This document shows, one piece after another, positions 16,595 through 25,806 of a stretch of DNA of 64,000 bases. Below the pieces are notes generated by a model. It was not told the DNA's origin. It worked only from the letters and a program-made list of their open reading frames with translations, and did not search any database. The translations under genes were made by a program, and so were the position numbers. This DNA is from Devosia sp. (lineage in GTDB: Bacteria > Pseudomonadota > Alphaproteobacteria > Rhizobiales > Devosiaceae): contig NZ_JAQGJV010000095.1 of NCBI RefSeq assembly GCF_028290435.1, forward strand, positions 62,001 to 126,000. Direction: 5' to 3'. Within the stretch, counting starts at the first letter, position 1. The number at the start of each line of letters is the position of its first letter.

Positions 16595-17373
16595 GATCGT
16601 GGGGTCGGTCCGCGGCGTGCCGCATAGTCGAGGTGCTGGCCGCCGTCGAGCGCCAGCATCTGGCCGGTCATCGACGGCATTTGCAGCAACATCATGACGC
16701 CGGTGGCGATCTCGTCGGGGCCGGCATGGCACTGCAGAGGCAGGGTGGCGACGTGCTTGTCGAACGCGGCTTGATCCTGCCGGGAATGGGGCAGGACAGG
16801 GCCGGGGCCGATGGCGTTGACGCGGATATTGGGAGCCAGTGACTGGGCAAGCGTGCGCGTGGCGGTCCACAGCACTGACTTGGACAGCGTGTAGCTGAAA
16901 TAAGCGGGCGACAGATGCAGCACGCGCTCGTCGATGATGTTGACGATGTTGCCCTGGGCGCCTGTGGGGAGCTGGGCGGCGAAGTCGCGGGCGAGGAAGA
17001 TCGGAGCCTCGGCGTGGACGGCGAAGTGCTGGTCCCATAGGGCTTCGTCGAGGTCGCGGGCACTGTCGGGGTCGAACACCGAGGCGTTGTTGACCAGAAC
17101 CGTGAGCGCGCCGAACGGCTTGGCCGCGCGCTCCATCAGGCCGGCGCGCTGGCTGCGCTTAGCGAGATCGGATTTGACGATTGCGGCCCTGCCGCCGGCC
17201 TTGACGATTTTGGAGCGCACCGCGCGCGCGCCCTCGGCGTCGGAGCGGTAGTGGATGATCACGGCGTGACCGGCGCTGGCCAGGCGCGTGGCGATGGCTG
17301 CGCCAATGCGGTCGCTGGCGCCGGTGACAAGGGCGACTGAGTGGCTTGGCGATGGCTCGGTTTGATTCGTCAT
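16591..17373 (-). CDS. SDR family oxidoreductase (pteridine reductase-like)
   Basis: 260 residues. Rossmann motif [12 protein letters not shown] near residue 17 (the RIG variant of pteridine reductase/FolM-like SDRs), NNAS near 94, and the catalytic YSYTLSKS (Tyr-X3-Lys) near 162. HYRSD after beta-2 suggests NADPH preference. A role in folate or molybdopterin metabolism is plausible but inferred. First gene of the SDR-uvrC pair. Confidence 0.85.
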   Translation of the reverse strand: MTNQTEPSPSHSVALVTGASDRIGAAIATRLASAGHAVIIHYRSDAEGARAVRSKIVKAGGRAAIVKSDLAKRSQRAGLMERAAKPFGALTVLVNNASVFDPDSARDLDEALWDQHFAVHAEAPIFLARDFAAQLPTGAQGNIVNIIDERVLHLSPAYFSYTLSKSVLWTATRTLAQSLAPNIRVNAIGPGPVLPHSRQDQAAFDKHVATLPLQCHAGPDEIATGVMMLLQMPSMTGQMLALDGGQHLDYAARRGPTPRS

Positions 17374-17591
17374 GGTCGATCAGGTTGGAACAGGCAGCGG
17401 ACCATAAGCTGCTTTGGCTGCACGCATCAACGCTGTGCGCAGAGAGGGAACGCCACAGCCTGGACAAGGGCTGTCAGTAGCGCAATTCAGGCAGTGGCGC
17501 TGTCCTTTTGTTGGACTAGAATCAGGCGTAGCCTCACCATGTTGTTACCGCCGACGGGGGGTCGCGCGGGACATTTGGGGAGAATGTTGAG

Positions 17592-17927
17592 ATGGAAGCT
17601 ATCGTACCACTTCTGGTGCAGTTGATCGCTGGCGGGGCCGGCGGCAACGTCATCGCGCAGGTGATCAAGTCGCTCAATCTCGGGCCAGTCGGCAATTCGA
17701 TCGCCGGCGCCATAGGGGGCCTCGCGGCTACCTGGCTCGCGACCAAGATTCCGGGCCTCGATGGGCTGGTCGGTATGGCCAGCGCTGCGGCGGCGGACGG
17801 TACCACGGCTGCGGCTGGCGGGCTGAATGGCGGCGCCCTGGCGGGGCAGGCCGTGACCGGCCTCGTTGGCGGCGGCATCCTGACGGCCATCGTCGGCGCC
17901 ATCAAGTCGAGCATGGCGAAAGCCTGA
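17592..17927 (+). CDS. Small glycine/alanine-rich hydrophobic protein
   Basis: 111 residues, strongly hydrophobic, with GG/GAIGG/GLVGGG glycine-zipper-like stretches and probably two or three membrane-associated helices. No signal peptide cleavage site is obvious. ATG follows GGGGAG at good spacing. A holin-like or membrane structural role is possible; no family is recognised. Confidence 0.65.
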   Translation: MEAIVPLLVQLIAGGAGGNVIAQVIKSLNLGPVGNSIAGAIGGLAATWLATKIPGLDGLVGMASAAAADGTTAAAGGLNGGALAGQAVTGLVGGGILTAIVGAIKSSMAKA

Positions 17928-18000
17928 TTTTCGTTCTATTGCATTGGCGTCCCGGCCGGTTCGGCCCGGGGCGCCGTTTTCCTCATAGCCAGCATTATTC

Positions 18001-18924
18001 ATGACCACTCCCATAGCCGCGACCCGTGGCGACAATGTCGCTCGCGCCATTATCCTGACCCTGATCACCATCGGCGTTTTCGGCGTGCAGGACGCGGTCT
18101 CCAAAATGCTGGTGCAGGACTACTCCCCGTTCCAGATCACCATGATGCGCTATTGGGGCCTGGCTCTGTTTTCGCTGGTGCTGGTGATGCGGCAGGCCCC
18201 GCTGCGACAGGCATTCGCATCGAAGGCGCCTTGGTGGCAGATTTTTCGGGGCGTGCTGCTGATGGCCGATATCTGGCTGTTCGCACTGGCGTTGCGCAGC
18301 GTGCCGCTGGCGGAGTTGCAATCGATCAGCCTGATCTATCCGCTTCTGGTGACGCTATTTGCCATTCCGATCCTGGGTGAGAAGGTCGGCGTGTTCCGGC
18401 TCGTTGCCGTCGTGGTCGGGTTTGCCGGAGCGATGGTGATCGTGCGGCCCGGCGGGTTGCCCCTGGACTGGGGCGTCGGGTTCGCCGTGGCGTCCTCAAC
18501 GCTCTATGCGCTGTATATCGTCATCACCCGCAAGGTCAGCGCCGTGGATTCGGCACCCACGAGCATGGCCTATGCGGGTGCTGTCGGGCTGGTGCTGTCG
18601 AGCGTGGTGGGGGTGTTCTTCTGGCAGCCGATGGATTGGCCTACCGTAGCCATGGTGGTGGTGGTGATGGGCACGACATGTGCGGGGCATGGGCTGATGA
18701 CGGTCGCACTGTCGATGGCACCGGCTAGTGTGTTGCAGCCGTTCAACTATTTCTCGCTGCCTTGGGCAATCGTGCTGAGCGCGACGGTGTTTGGGCATCT
18801 GATCGACGGAGTGTCGCTGCTGGGCGCGGCGGTCATCGTTGCGGCGGGGCTGGTGGTGATGGCGCGGGAGCGGATCAACCGCGTGAAGGTGGTCAATGAG
18901 GTTGTCGCCGGGCGCGATGCCTAG
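18001..18924 (+). CDS. DMT superfamily transporter (EamA)
   Basis: 307 residues with ten predicted membrane helices in two EamA repeats. Starts with a short cytoplasmic N-terminus and GVFGVQDAVSKMLVQ. Probably an inner-membrane exporter of small metabolites; substrate unknown. Monocistronic between a small hydrophobic protein gene and a convergent PNPOx-like gene. Confidence 0.85.
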   Translation: MTTPIAATRGDNVARAIILTLITIGVFGVQDAVSKMLVQDYSPFQITMMRYWGLALFSLVLVMRQAPLRQAFASKAPWWQIFRGVLLMADIWLFALALRSVPLAELQSISLIYPLLVTLFAIPILGEKVGVFRLVAVVVGFAGAMVIVRPGGLPLDWGVGFAVASSTLYALYIVITRKVSAVDSAPTSMAYAGAVGLVLSSVVGVFFWQPMDWPTVAMVVVVMGTTCAGHGLMTVALSMAPASVLQPFNYFSLPWAIVLSATVFGHLIDGVSLLGAAVIVAAGLVVMARERINRVKVVNEVVAGRDA

Positions 18925-18963
18925 GAGGTGAGGCGGCCTGGCCGCCCCACGGAATGCAATTGG

Positions 18964-19638
18964 TCAGAGCTTGACCTTGGCGTTCTCGCCGATTTTAGGG
19001 GACCGGCGGGTCACGGCGGCGGCAAGCATGGAGATTGCCGTGACGACGCGACCGGGGCTGTCCCAGAGTTCGGCATCCTGGGGTTCGACCTTGATGACGC
19101 GGATGCCCGGATCATCGGCATTGTCCCACCAGGCCTGAGCGAAGGGCGACCAGAGTTCCTTGACCTTGGCGCGGTCATTTTCGACGGTGCCCTTGCCGGT
19201 GATCGACACATATTTGGAATGTGGAATATCGGCGAAAGCGAGGGTGACGATGGGGAAATTCCGCACCTCGTCGTCCTTATGGCCATCGGCGTCGATCAGG
19301 AAATAGATGGCGTGTTCGTCGCGGTCGACATTGGCCTGCAACGGCCGGCTGCGCTGGCGCTCGCCGTCCCAGGTGACGAACATGCAGACGCCGATGCGCT
19401 TGGCGAGTTCCCAGATGCGATCGACGTGTTCGCCGTGATGCTTGAGATTCTTGCCGGTGTCCTTGGGTTTAGCGCGAGCCGCCGGCTTGGCAGTGCTGGC
19501 TGGAGCCTTTGCCGGCGCTGCCCGCTTGGCCGCCGGTTTTTTGGCGGGCGCGGCCTTGGTCGCTGCCGGCTTGGCGCTTGCCGTGCGCGGAGCGGGCTTG
19601 GTGGATTTGGTCTCGGTGTTCGCAGCCGTGCTGGCCAT
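18964..19638 (-). CDS. Pyridoxamine 5'-phosphate oxidase-like protein with Ala/Lys/Pro-rich tail
   Basis: 224 residues. The C-terminal part is a split-barrel flavin-binding domain of the general-stress/PNPOx-like family (CMFVTWDGERQRSRPL, DEHAIYFLIDADGHK). The first ~75 residues are a low-complexity Ala, Lys and Pro tail (repeats like KPAAK, APAKKP) resembling histone H1-like tails. The gene at 25167 encodes the same domain without the tail. ATG at 19638 chosen; the earlier frame is not family-like. Flavin or nucleic-acid binding is inferred. Confidence 0.8.
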   Translation of the reverse strand: MASTAANTETKSTKPAPRTASAKPAATKAAPAKKPAAKRAAPAKAPASTAKPAARAKPKDTGKNLKHHGEHVDRIWELAKRIGVCMFVTWDGERQRSRPLQANVDRDEHAIYFLIDADGHKDDEVRNFPIVTLAFADIPHSKYVSITGKGTVENDRAKVKELWSPFAQAWWDNADDPGIRVIKVEPQDAELWDSPGRVVTAISMLAAAVTRRSPKIGENAKVKL

Positions 19639-19766
19639 GGTCACAATCCTTTTCGCGTTTCTCGGCAGCACAACGAGGCAGGGCGCTGCACGGTTGCGTA
19701 GCCTTGGTCTTGAACTGCGCGCCGTTGAGGGGCATGTCATCGGCATGGATCGTGGGAGCGTGGAAA

Positions 19767-20207
19767 ATGGCCTGGCTGATTGAACTGGCGCTGGTGTTAT
19801 TGCTGGTTGGCGGCGGCTGGACGCTGTTTACGCGCGGCAAGCGCACCGATGAGCGGGAATCGCTGACCTTGCGGCGGGTCGATGCCTATATCGAAACGAT
19901 CAGGCGCGAGCGCAGCAACCGCGCTTTGGTGTCGATGAGCGACAGCGAATTGCGCGATCTGCTGCATATGGGCGCGCGCAATCTGCGCATTGCCGGCGAG
20001 CGCAAGGCGTGGGTGCTGCTGGGTGTGGCGGGGGTGGGCACTTTCGCGGCCATTGTGGCGGCGACGCAGGACGGTATTCGCGGTTTTGCCATTGCGGCGG
20101 TTGTCGCGGCGGTGGCCATCTATGGGCTCAACGAATTTTTATCCCGACAAATGCGGGCGCCGCTGGAAAAGCAGGGCATCGATATCGAGCGCATCAAGGT
20201 CGAATGA
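19767..20207 (+). CDS. Hypothetical membrane protein
   Basis: 146 residues. One membrane helix at the N-terminus (residues 1-20), a charged helical segment, then two closely spaced helices near 75-115 (AWVLLGVAGVGTFAAIVAA, GFAIAAVVAAVAIYGL) and a charged tail. ATG at 19767. Family not recognised. It is divergent from the tailed PNPOx-like gene. Confidence 0.65.
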   Translation: MAWLIELALVLLLVGGGWTLFTRGKRTDERESLTLRRVDAYIETIRRERSNRALVSMSDSELRDLLHMGARNLRIAGERKAWVLLGVAGVGTFAAIVAATQDGIRGFAIAAVVAAVAIYGLNEFLSRQMRAPLEKQGIDIERIKVE

Positions 20208-20214
20208 AATGAAG

Positions 20215-20238
20215 AGCGCCGCCCCGAAGGGCGGCGCT
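20215..20238. terminator. Hairpin between convergent genes
   Basis: AGCGCCGCCC-CGAA-GGGCGGCGCT is a perfect 10-base stem between the membrane protein gene and the convergent SH3 gene. There is only a short U-rich tail on either side, so it is probably a bidirectional terminator. Confidence 0.6.
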
Positions 20239-20247
20239 TAATTCTAG

Positions 20248-20727
20248 TTAGTTGCCGAGGCAGACGTAGCCGTCAGGCCCGTTGAAGCAAACGCTGCCGT
20301 TGTCACGCGGACGGGGACGATGGGGGCCATTGCCCCAACCCGGACCGTTGCCCCAGCCTGGGCCGTTATTGCCCCAGTCGGGGCGACCTGGGCCGTTACC
20401 CCAGCCGGGACCATTGCCCCAGCCGGGACCGTTATTGCCCCAATCGGGGCGACCCGGACGGTTGGGGCGGCCGCGATCGAGATAGCTGGCAGAAACCCAG
20501 CCGTCGGGACCGCGCTTTTCGACAAAGCACCAGCTGCCCTGGCAATATTGCACATCTACCTGTTCGCCGCGGCGAATGGTGTCGATGGCATAATAGCCGG
20601 TGCCGGGACCGGAGCGCACATTGACGTTGCCGGTGACGAAGGCGGGAGCCGCAGAGGCGGCAATGCTGGTGCCCAGCAGTGCCAAAGCGGCAAGCCCGGC
20701 AGCAAGTATTTTCCTGTTCAAAGCCAT
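20248..20727 (-). CDS. Secreted SH3-domain protein with Trp-Gly-Asn/Pro repeats
   Basis: 159 residues. Signal peptide (residues 1-26, ending AASA), a bacterial SH3 domain (NVNVRSGPGTGYY...VQYCQGSWCFVE...DGWVSASYL, residues 30-85), then a region of tandem PGRPDWGNNGPGWGNG-type repeats and a short Cys-containing end. SH3b domains in such exported proteins typically bind cell-wall peptides. It is the first of six SH3-type genes in the window. Confidence 0.85.
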   Translation of the reverse strand: MALNRKILAAGLAALALLGTSIAASAAPAFVTGNVNVRSGPGTGYYAIDTIRRGEQVDVQYCQGSWCFVEKRGPDGWVSASYLDRGRPNRPGRPDWGNNGPGWGNGPGWGNGPGRPDWGNNGPGWGNGPGWGNGPHRPRPRDNGSVCFNGPDGYVCLGN

Positions 20728-20827
20728 GTTCTGAACTCCTTACTCAGGGGGCGTTCATCGCCCGTGGCCCTACATAACGGCGTCTTGCCTGAACCGAACC
20801 TGAATGGCTCGGTCATCTTGGCTCGAG

Positions 20828-21250
20828 CTATAAACGCAGCAGCTCGACGAAACGTTTGAGGGTGCCGGCGAATTTCTTGCGGTGCTTGGGCTTGAGCTCG
20901 CCCATCAGCGCTTCTTCGAGCTGGGTCCAGTGATCGGCCAGGGCGTTGCGGATGCGCACGCCGCGTTCGGTGAGGGCCAGACCGGGCGCCAGCTCGGGGC
21001 CGACAGCCTGGCGGCCGACCAGTTCGCGGCCGATCAGGCGTGCGAGCCGGGCATCGAGTGCGTCCTGCGGCAGGCCCAGTTGCGCGGCGAGCGCCGTCTC
21101 GGTGGTGCCAGAACGGGCCAGCTCAAACAGCACGGCGTCATCGCCCGGCTCCAATCCGCGCTCGCGCAGGGGCACCAGGAGGGCCTGATGCGCCAATTGG
21201 CCGGCCTCGATGAGCCGGTAAAGCGATGATCGGGATGAGGGTCGAGACAT
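20828..21250 (-). CDS. MarR-like winged-helix regulator
   Basis: 140 residues. Helix-turn-helix around TETALAAQLGLPQDALDARLARLIGRELV (residues 50-80), followed by a wing and a long C-terminal helix. ATG at 21250 (MSRPSSRSSLYRL). It is divergent from the LysR gene; target unknown. Confidence 0.75.
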   Translation of the reverse strand: MSRPSSRSSLYRLIEAGQLAHQALLVPLRERGLEPGDDAVLFELARSGTTETALAAQLGLPQDALDARLARLIGRELVGRQAVGPELAPGLALTERGVRIRNALADHWTQLEEALMGELKPKHRKKFAGTLKRFVELLRL

Positions 21251-21429
21251 AGGCGGGAAAATAGTCTGAACTCCAGGCATGCGTCGATCTGCCATCCAGT
21301 CTATCGTTAATCGTGGCACGACCAAGCCCCGTTATTGTTCACAGGACGCAGATGAGTTATGCGTCGGTGGATGCCGAAACGGAGTGCCAGATTGGCACCG
21401 CAATCGCCGACAGGCCGGAGTACCGGGCA

Positions 21430-22329
21430 ATGACCCAAGACCTCGCGCGCATCCGCGCCTTCGTGCAAGTCTTTGACTCGGGCGGCTTTTCGGCGGCGGC
21501 GCGCCAGCATGGCCGCTCCAAGGCGCTACTCAGCAAATATGTCACCGATCTCGAAGACTATCTCGGCGTGAGGTTGATGAACCGGACCACACGCAAGCTG
21601 AGCCTGACCGAGGCGGGCGAGGCCTATTATCGCGAATCCAGCTCGCTGCTGCAGCAATTGGACGATCTGGACGCCACCATTACCGACCAGACCTCGGAGC
21701 CGCGCGGGCTGCTGCGGGTCTCGGCGCCGCGCAATTTCGGCGAAGATACGCTGGCGCCCGCGATTTTCGCCTATCTGGCTAAATATCCCAAGGTGACGCT
21801 CGATCTGCGGCTGGAGGATCGCTATGTCGATCTGGTCGATGAGGGGATCGACGTGGCGCTGCGGATTTCGACCATGGCCGACAGTTCGCTGATCGCGCGC
21901 AAGATCGCCGACATGCACCTGTTCATCGGCGCAGCGCCATCGCTGCTCGAGGTGCATGGCGTGCCCAAGCATCCTGAAGATTTGCGCAATCTTCCGTGTA
22001 TCGTCGATACCAACCTGCAGGGCCAGGCGAATTGGCGGTTCTTCGAGGACGGCAAGACCGTATCGGTGCCGGTCACCGGACCGGTGCGGGTCAATTCTCC
22101 CCTGGCGGCCCGGCAGGCGGCCATCATGGGCCTTGGCTTTGCCGCATTGCCATCCTACCTGGCTGATCCGAAAGTGGCGTCGGGTGAACTCGTGCCGGTC
22201 TTGACCGAATTTGTGCCCACCGGGCAGACGCTGCAGGCGGTTTATCCGCACCGCCGGCATCTCGCCGGCAAGGTCCGCGCACTGATCGATCATCTGGTCG
22301 ACTGGTTCGCCACGCACCCGATCAGCTAG
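21430..22329 (+). CDS. LysR family transcriptional regulator
   Basis: 299 residues. N-terminal winged helix (FVQVFDSGGFSAAARQHGRSKALLSKYVTDLE, residues 9-42) and a C-terminal effector-binding domain of the type II periplasmic-binding fold. ATG at 21430 gives normal family length; an upstream ATG at 21352 would add 26 non-family residues. It ends ten bases before the Ni/Co exporter gene on the same strand and could regulate it. Confidence 0.88.
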   Translation: MTQDLARIRAFVQVFDSGGFSAAARQHGRSKALLSKYVTDLEDYLGVRLMNRTTRKLSLTEAGEAYYRESSSLLQQLDDLDATITDQTSEPRGLLRVSAPRNFGEDTLAPAIFAYLAKYPKVTLDLRLEDRYVDLVDEGIDVALRISTMADSSLIARKIADMHLFIGAAPSLLEVHGVPKHPEDLRNLPCIVDTNLQGQANWRFFEDGKTVSVPVTGPVRVNSPLAARQAAIMGLGFAALPSYLADPKVASGELVPVLTEFVPTGQTLQAVYPHRRHLAGKVRALIDHLVDWFATHPIS

Positions 22330-22338
22330 GGGTAGCAA

Positions 22339-24060
22339 TTGGCGGTTGTGCAGTTTGGACGCCGGGCAGCGGCGTGGTTTATGGCGCTTTGCGTCATGGC
22401 TTTGGTTCTCGTGCTGCCCGCCGCGGCGCATCCGCACATTTTCATCGATGCCAAGGTCACGGTGGTGTTCAACGATGCCGGAGCCGTTGTGGGTCTCAAG
22501 CACAACTGGACCTTCGACGAGGCATTTTCGTCGTGGGTGGTGCAGGGGCTTGATACCAATGGCGACCGCGAAACCAGCCCCGAAGAATTGCAGCCGCTGG
22601 CGGACGACAATCTCAAGGGCCTGACGGAATACGGCTTTTATACCTATGCGGGCACGCAAGATAATCCGCTGAAATTCACCGCCGACGGCGACCAGCGCTT
22701 TGTTTATGAGAACGGCCGCACGACGCTCACCTATGGGCTGACGGTGACCAATCCGCAGCCAATGGCCAACCGGTTCGAGTTGGGGGTTTATGACCCGGAT
22801 TACTATGTGGCCATCACCTTTGCGGATGCCCGCGACGTGACGCTGGAGAATGCGCCGCCCGGCTGTGGGGTGACACTCGAGCCGCCCAAGGAGATGGACC
22901 AGGCATTGCAGGACCGTCTGTTCTCGCTGGGGCCGGACGTGATGGAATTGCCGCCGGACCTCGCCGCCGCGATGCGCGGCACGCAGGGCATGATCGTCAT
23001 TACCTGCAACGGCGTGGCTGCCCCCGCGCCGGTTTCGGCGCTGGATGCAGTCAACCAGGTGGCCCAGGCCCCGGCGCATTCGCCCTCTCTGCCATTCGGC
23101 GGCCCTCCGAAGGAACCTGGATTGAACCTGCCGCATAACGGCTTCACGGTTTGGCTGCAGACGCAGCAGCGCGAATTCTACCAGGCGATGAACCAGGCTT
23201 TGGCTTCGCTCAAGACCGACTGGACCGCGTTCTGGCTGCTGGGTGGGTTGAGCTTTCTCTATGGCATCATTCACGCTGCCGGGCCGGGGCACGGCAAGGT
23301 GGTGATTTCGTCCTATGTGCTGGCCAACGAAACGCAGATGCGGCGCGGCATCACACTGAGCGTGATTTCGGCGATGATCCAATCGGCGGTCGCGGTGGCG
23401 TTCGTGCTGATCGCTGCGAGCATTCTGGGCATGACCAGCATGGCGATGGACGTCGCGGCCAACTGGATCGGTATCATCTCCTACAGCATGGTGGCGCTGC
23501 TTGGGCTGTGGCTGGTGGTGCGCAAGCTGTTCAATCTGGGCCATGGGCATCATCATCATGCCCCCGACGACATGGCGGCCAAGGCGCGCGGCCATCTGCA
23601 TGGTGAGCACGAGCACCATCATCACGACCACCACGGCGCGCATGATCACGATCATCATGACCATGAGCATCACCACCATCATGCGGCTGAGGCCGAGCAT
23701 GAGCATCACGACCACATGCATATCGTGCCGCCCAGTGCGGCGACCGGCAGTTGGCGCGAGCAGATCGGCGTTGTCCTCGCCGTTGGGCTGCGGCCCTGTT
23801 CAGGGGCACTGGTGGTTTTGGCCTTCGCGCTGTCGCAGGGTCTGCTGCCCGCCGGCATCCTGGCGGTGTTCCTGATGGGTGCCGGCACGGCGATCACCGT
23901 AGCAGTGCTGGCCACCATCGCGGTCACCGCCAAGGGCTTGGCGCAGCGGATCGGGGGCGTGGACAATCCGTTCATGGGCGCACTGGTGTGGTGGGCGGAA
24001 CTGCTGGGGGCCTTTGGGGTGCTGGCGTTTGGGGTGCTGTTGGTCATCGCGAGCTTGTAA
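22339..24060 (+). CDS. DUF1007 - nickel/cobalt transporter (NicO/RcnA-like) fusion protein
   Basis: 573 residues. Signal peptide, then a periplasmic DUF1007 domain (AAAHPHIFIDAKVTVVF, to about residue 215), then a NicO-type transporter with about six helices from residue 295 (HAAGPGHGKVVISSYVL metal motif near 312). A cytoplasmic or periplasmic loop at residues 404-460 contains dozens of histidines, as expected for Ni/Co binding. Start is TTG at 22339 after AGGGGT; an ATG at 22381 is the alternative. Probably exports nickel or cobalt. Confidence 0.85.
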   Translation: MAVVQFGRRAAAWFMALCVMALVLVLPAAAHPHIFIDAKVTVVFNDAGAVVGLKHNWTFDEAFSSWVVQGLDTNGDRETSPEELQPLADDNLKGLTEYGFYTYAGTQDNPLKFTADGDQRFVYENGRTTLTYGLTVTNPQPMANRFELGVYDPDYYVAITFADARDVTLENAPPGCGVTLEPPKEMDQALQDRLFSLGPDVMELPPDLAAAMRGTQGMIVITCNGVAAPAPVSALDAVNQVAQAPAHSPSLPFGGPPKEPGLNLPHNGFTVWLQTQQREFYQAMNQALASLKTDWTAFWLLGGLSFLYGIIHAAGPGHGKVVISSYVLANETQMRRGITLSVISAMIQSAVAVAFVLIAASILGMTSMAMDVAANWIGIISYSMVALLGLWLVVRKLFNLGHGHHHHAPDDMAAKARGHLHGEHEHHHHDHHGAHDHDHHDHEHHHHHAAEAEHEHHDHMHIVPPSAATGSWREQIGVVLAVGLRPCSGALVVLAFALSQGLLPAGILAVFLMGAGTAITVAVLATIAVTAKGLAQRIGGVDNPFMGALVWWAELLGAFGVLAFGVLLVIASL

Positions 24061-24146
24061 GCGCGACCCATCGCCGCCTTGCGATTGGGGCGGGAGCGGC
24101 TATGGTGCGGCCAAATTCCTAGAACCTTTCCAGACTGCGGCGCTCC

Positions 24147-25172
24147 ATGTCCGATCATTTGCCTGCCAATCACCCGCCCGTGGCCAAGCCCAAGATCGGC
24201 GTTTTGCTGCTCAATCTCGGTACGCCCGAGGCGACGGACTATTGGAGCGTGCGGCGCTATCTCAAGGAATTCCTCAGCGACCAGCGGGTCATCGAGACGC
24301 CACGCTGGCTGTGGTGGCCAATTCTCAACCTGATCATCCTGTCGTTCCGCCCGCAAAAGAGCGGCCACGCCTATGCGCAGATCTGGGACAAGGAGAAAAA
24401 CGAGAGCCCGCTGCGTGTGATCACGCGCCAGCAGACCGAAAGCCTGGCGCAGCGGTTTGCAGGCGAGGACAATGTGATTGTCGATTTCGCCATGCGCTAT
24501 GGCAATCCCTCGACCGAGGCGCGGCTGAAAGCAATGCAGCAGGCGGGTTGCCAGAAGATCCTGCTGGTGCCGCTCTATCCGCAATATTCGGCAACGACGA
24601 CGGCGACCGCCAATGACAAGGCCTTCGAAGTGCTGGGCAAGATGCGCTGGCAGCCGGCCGTGCGCACGGCGCCGGCCTATTTCGACGATCCGAAATATGT
24701 CGAGACGCTGGCGCGGTCGATCCAAGAGGGCGTGGCGAAGCTGGATTTTGTGCCGGACCTGGTGGTGACCAGCTATCACGGCATGCCGGTGGAATATCTG
24801 GAGCGCGGCGACCCCTACCACTGCCAGTGCCTCAAGACGACGCGGCTGGTGCGCGAGCATTTGGGCTGGGACAGGGACAGGCTCATGGTCACGTTTCAAT
24901 CCCGGTTCGGCCGGGCCAAATGGCTTGAGCCGTATACGGACGTGACTTTAGCGGCGCTGCCGGGGCGGGGGATAAAGAAGATCGCAATCCTGGCGCCGGC
25001 GTTTTCGGCGGACTGTATCGAGACGCTGGAGGAAATTGCCATGCAGGGGCGCGAGACGTTCATGCATGCGGGTGGCGAGCAATTCGCCTATATTCCGTGT
25101 CTCAATGATAGTCCCGGCGGCATGGACATGATCGAGTCCATGGTCCGCCGGGAGCTTTCAGGCTGGCTATAG
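24147..25172 (+). CDS. hemH: Ferrochelatase
   Basis: Inserts ferrous iron into protoporphyrin IX, the last step of heme synthesis. 341 residues. LLNLGTPEATD near residue 17, PLYPQYSATTTA near 137, the catalytic-histidine motif SYHGMP near 210 and the conserved glutamate in CIETLEEI near 290. It overlaps the convergent PNPOx-like gene by six bases. It may be co-transcribed with the Ni/Co exporter 86 bases upstream. Confidence 0.95.
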   Translation: MSDHLPANHPPVAKPKIGVLLLNLGTPEATDYWSVRRYLKEFLSDQRVIETPRWLWWPILNLIILSFRPQKSGHAYAQIWDKEKNESPLRVITRQQTESLAQRFAGEDNVIVDFAMRYGNPSTEARLKAMQQAGCQKILLVPLYPQYSATTTATANDKAFEVLGKMRWQPAVRTAPAYFDDPKYVETLARSIQEGVAKLDFVPDLVVTSYHGMPVEYLERGDPYHCQCLKTTRLVREHLGWDRDRLMVTFQSRFGRAKWLEPYTDVTLAALPGRGIKKIAILAPAFSADCIETLEEIAMQGRETFMHAGGEQFAYIPCLNDSPGGMDMIESMVRRELSGWL

Positions 25173-25676
25173 CTTGATTTTGGCGTTGTCGCCGAAATCG
25201 GGGGCTTTGCCGGTGACAGCGGCGACGAGCATTTTGGCGCTCGCGACGAGCTGATTGGGGCTGTCCCAGAGTTCGCCATCGTTGGGGGTGACGGTCAGGA
25301 GGCGAATGGAGGGATCATTCTCGTTCTCCCACCAGGCCTTGTCGAAATCGGTCCACAAATCCTTGATCTTGGCACGGTCGTTGCTGATTTTGGCTTTGCC
25401 GGCGATGACGACGTATTTGTGGCCGCCACTATCGACCCAAGCGAGCGAGACGGTGGGGAAACGCTCGATCTCGCCGTTCTTGTGGCCTTCGATATCGACC
25501 AGGAAATAGATGGCGTGTTCGTCGCGGTAGACGCGGGCGGAGAGCGGGCGGCTGCGCTGGTTTTCGCCGTCCCAAGTGGTGAACATGCAGATGTCGATCT
25601 TTTTCGCCAGCTCCCAGATACGGTCTTCGACTTCGTCGGGGGTCAGGTCGCTGTCGTTGGGATGTTCCTTGGCCAT
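25167..25676 (-). CDS. Pyridoxamine 5'-phosphate oxidase-like / general stress protein
   Basis: 169 residues of the same split-barrel family as the gene at 18964 (CMFTTWDGENQRSRPL, DEHAIYFLVDIEGHK, GELWDSPNQLVASAKML), sharing nearly every motif but lacking the basic tail. Likely binds a flavin; substrate unknown. ATG at 25676 with GGAGG upstream. It converges on hemH. Confidence 0.85.
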   Translation of the reverse strand: MAKEHPNDSDLTPDEVEDRIWELAKKIDICMFTTWDGENQRSRPLSARVYRDEHAIYFLVDIEGHKNGEIERFPTVSLAWVDSGGHKYVVIAGKAKISNDRAKIKDLWTDFDKAWWENENDPSIRLLTVTPNDGELWDSPNQLVASAKMLVAAVTGKAPDFGDNAKIKL

Positions 25677-25756
25677 GTGAGCCTCCTTGGTTGTGGGAGG
25701 CGAACGGGCGGGCGGCGATGAGGTTGCGGGCGATATTTTTCGCGCCGGGGTGATCC

Positions 25757-25788
25757 AAAACAAAACACCCCCGCCTGGGCGGGGGTGC
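25757..25788 (-). terminator. Terminator of SH3 gene 2
   Basis: Minus-strand CACCCCCGCC-CA-GGCGGGGGTG stem followed by TTTTGTTTTGG, 19 bases after the SH3 gene stop. Confidence 0.8.
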
Positions 25789-25806
25789 TGGATGCGTCGG
25801 GCCGAA

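Noticed and set aside
14717..17038. Extended UvrC start upstream of 16594
   Set aside because: The extra 148 residues are Arg/His/Pro-rich and overlap the SDR gene in another frame; the ATG at 16594 begins a normal UvrC.
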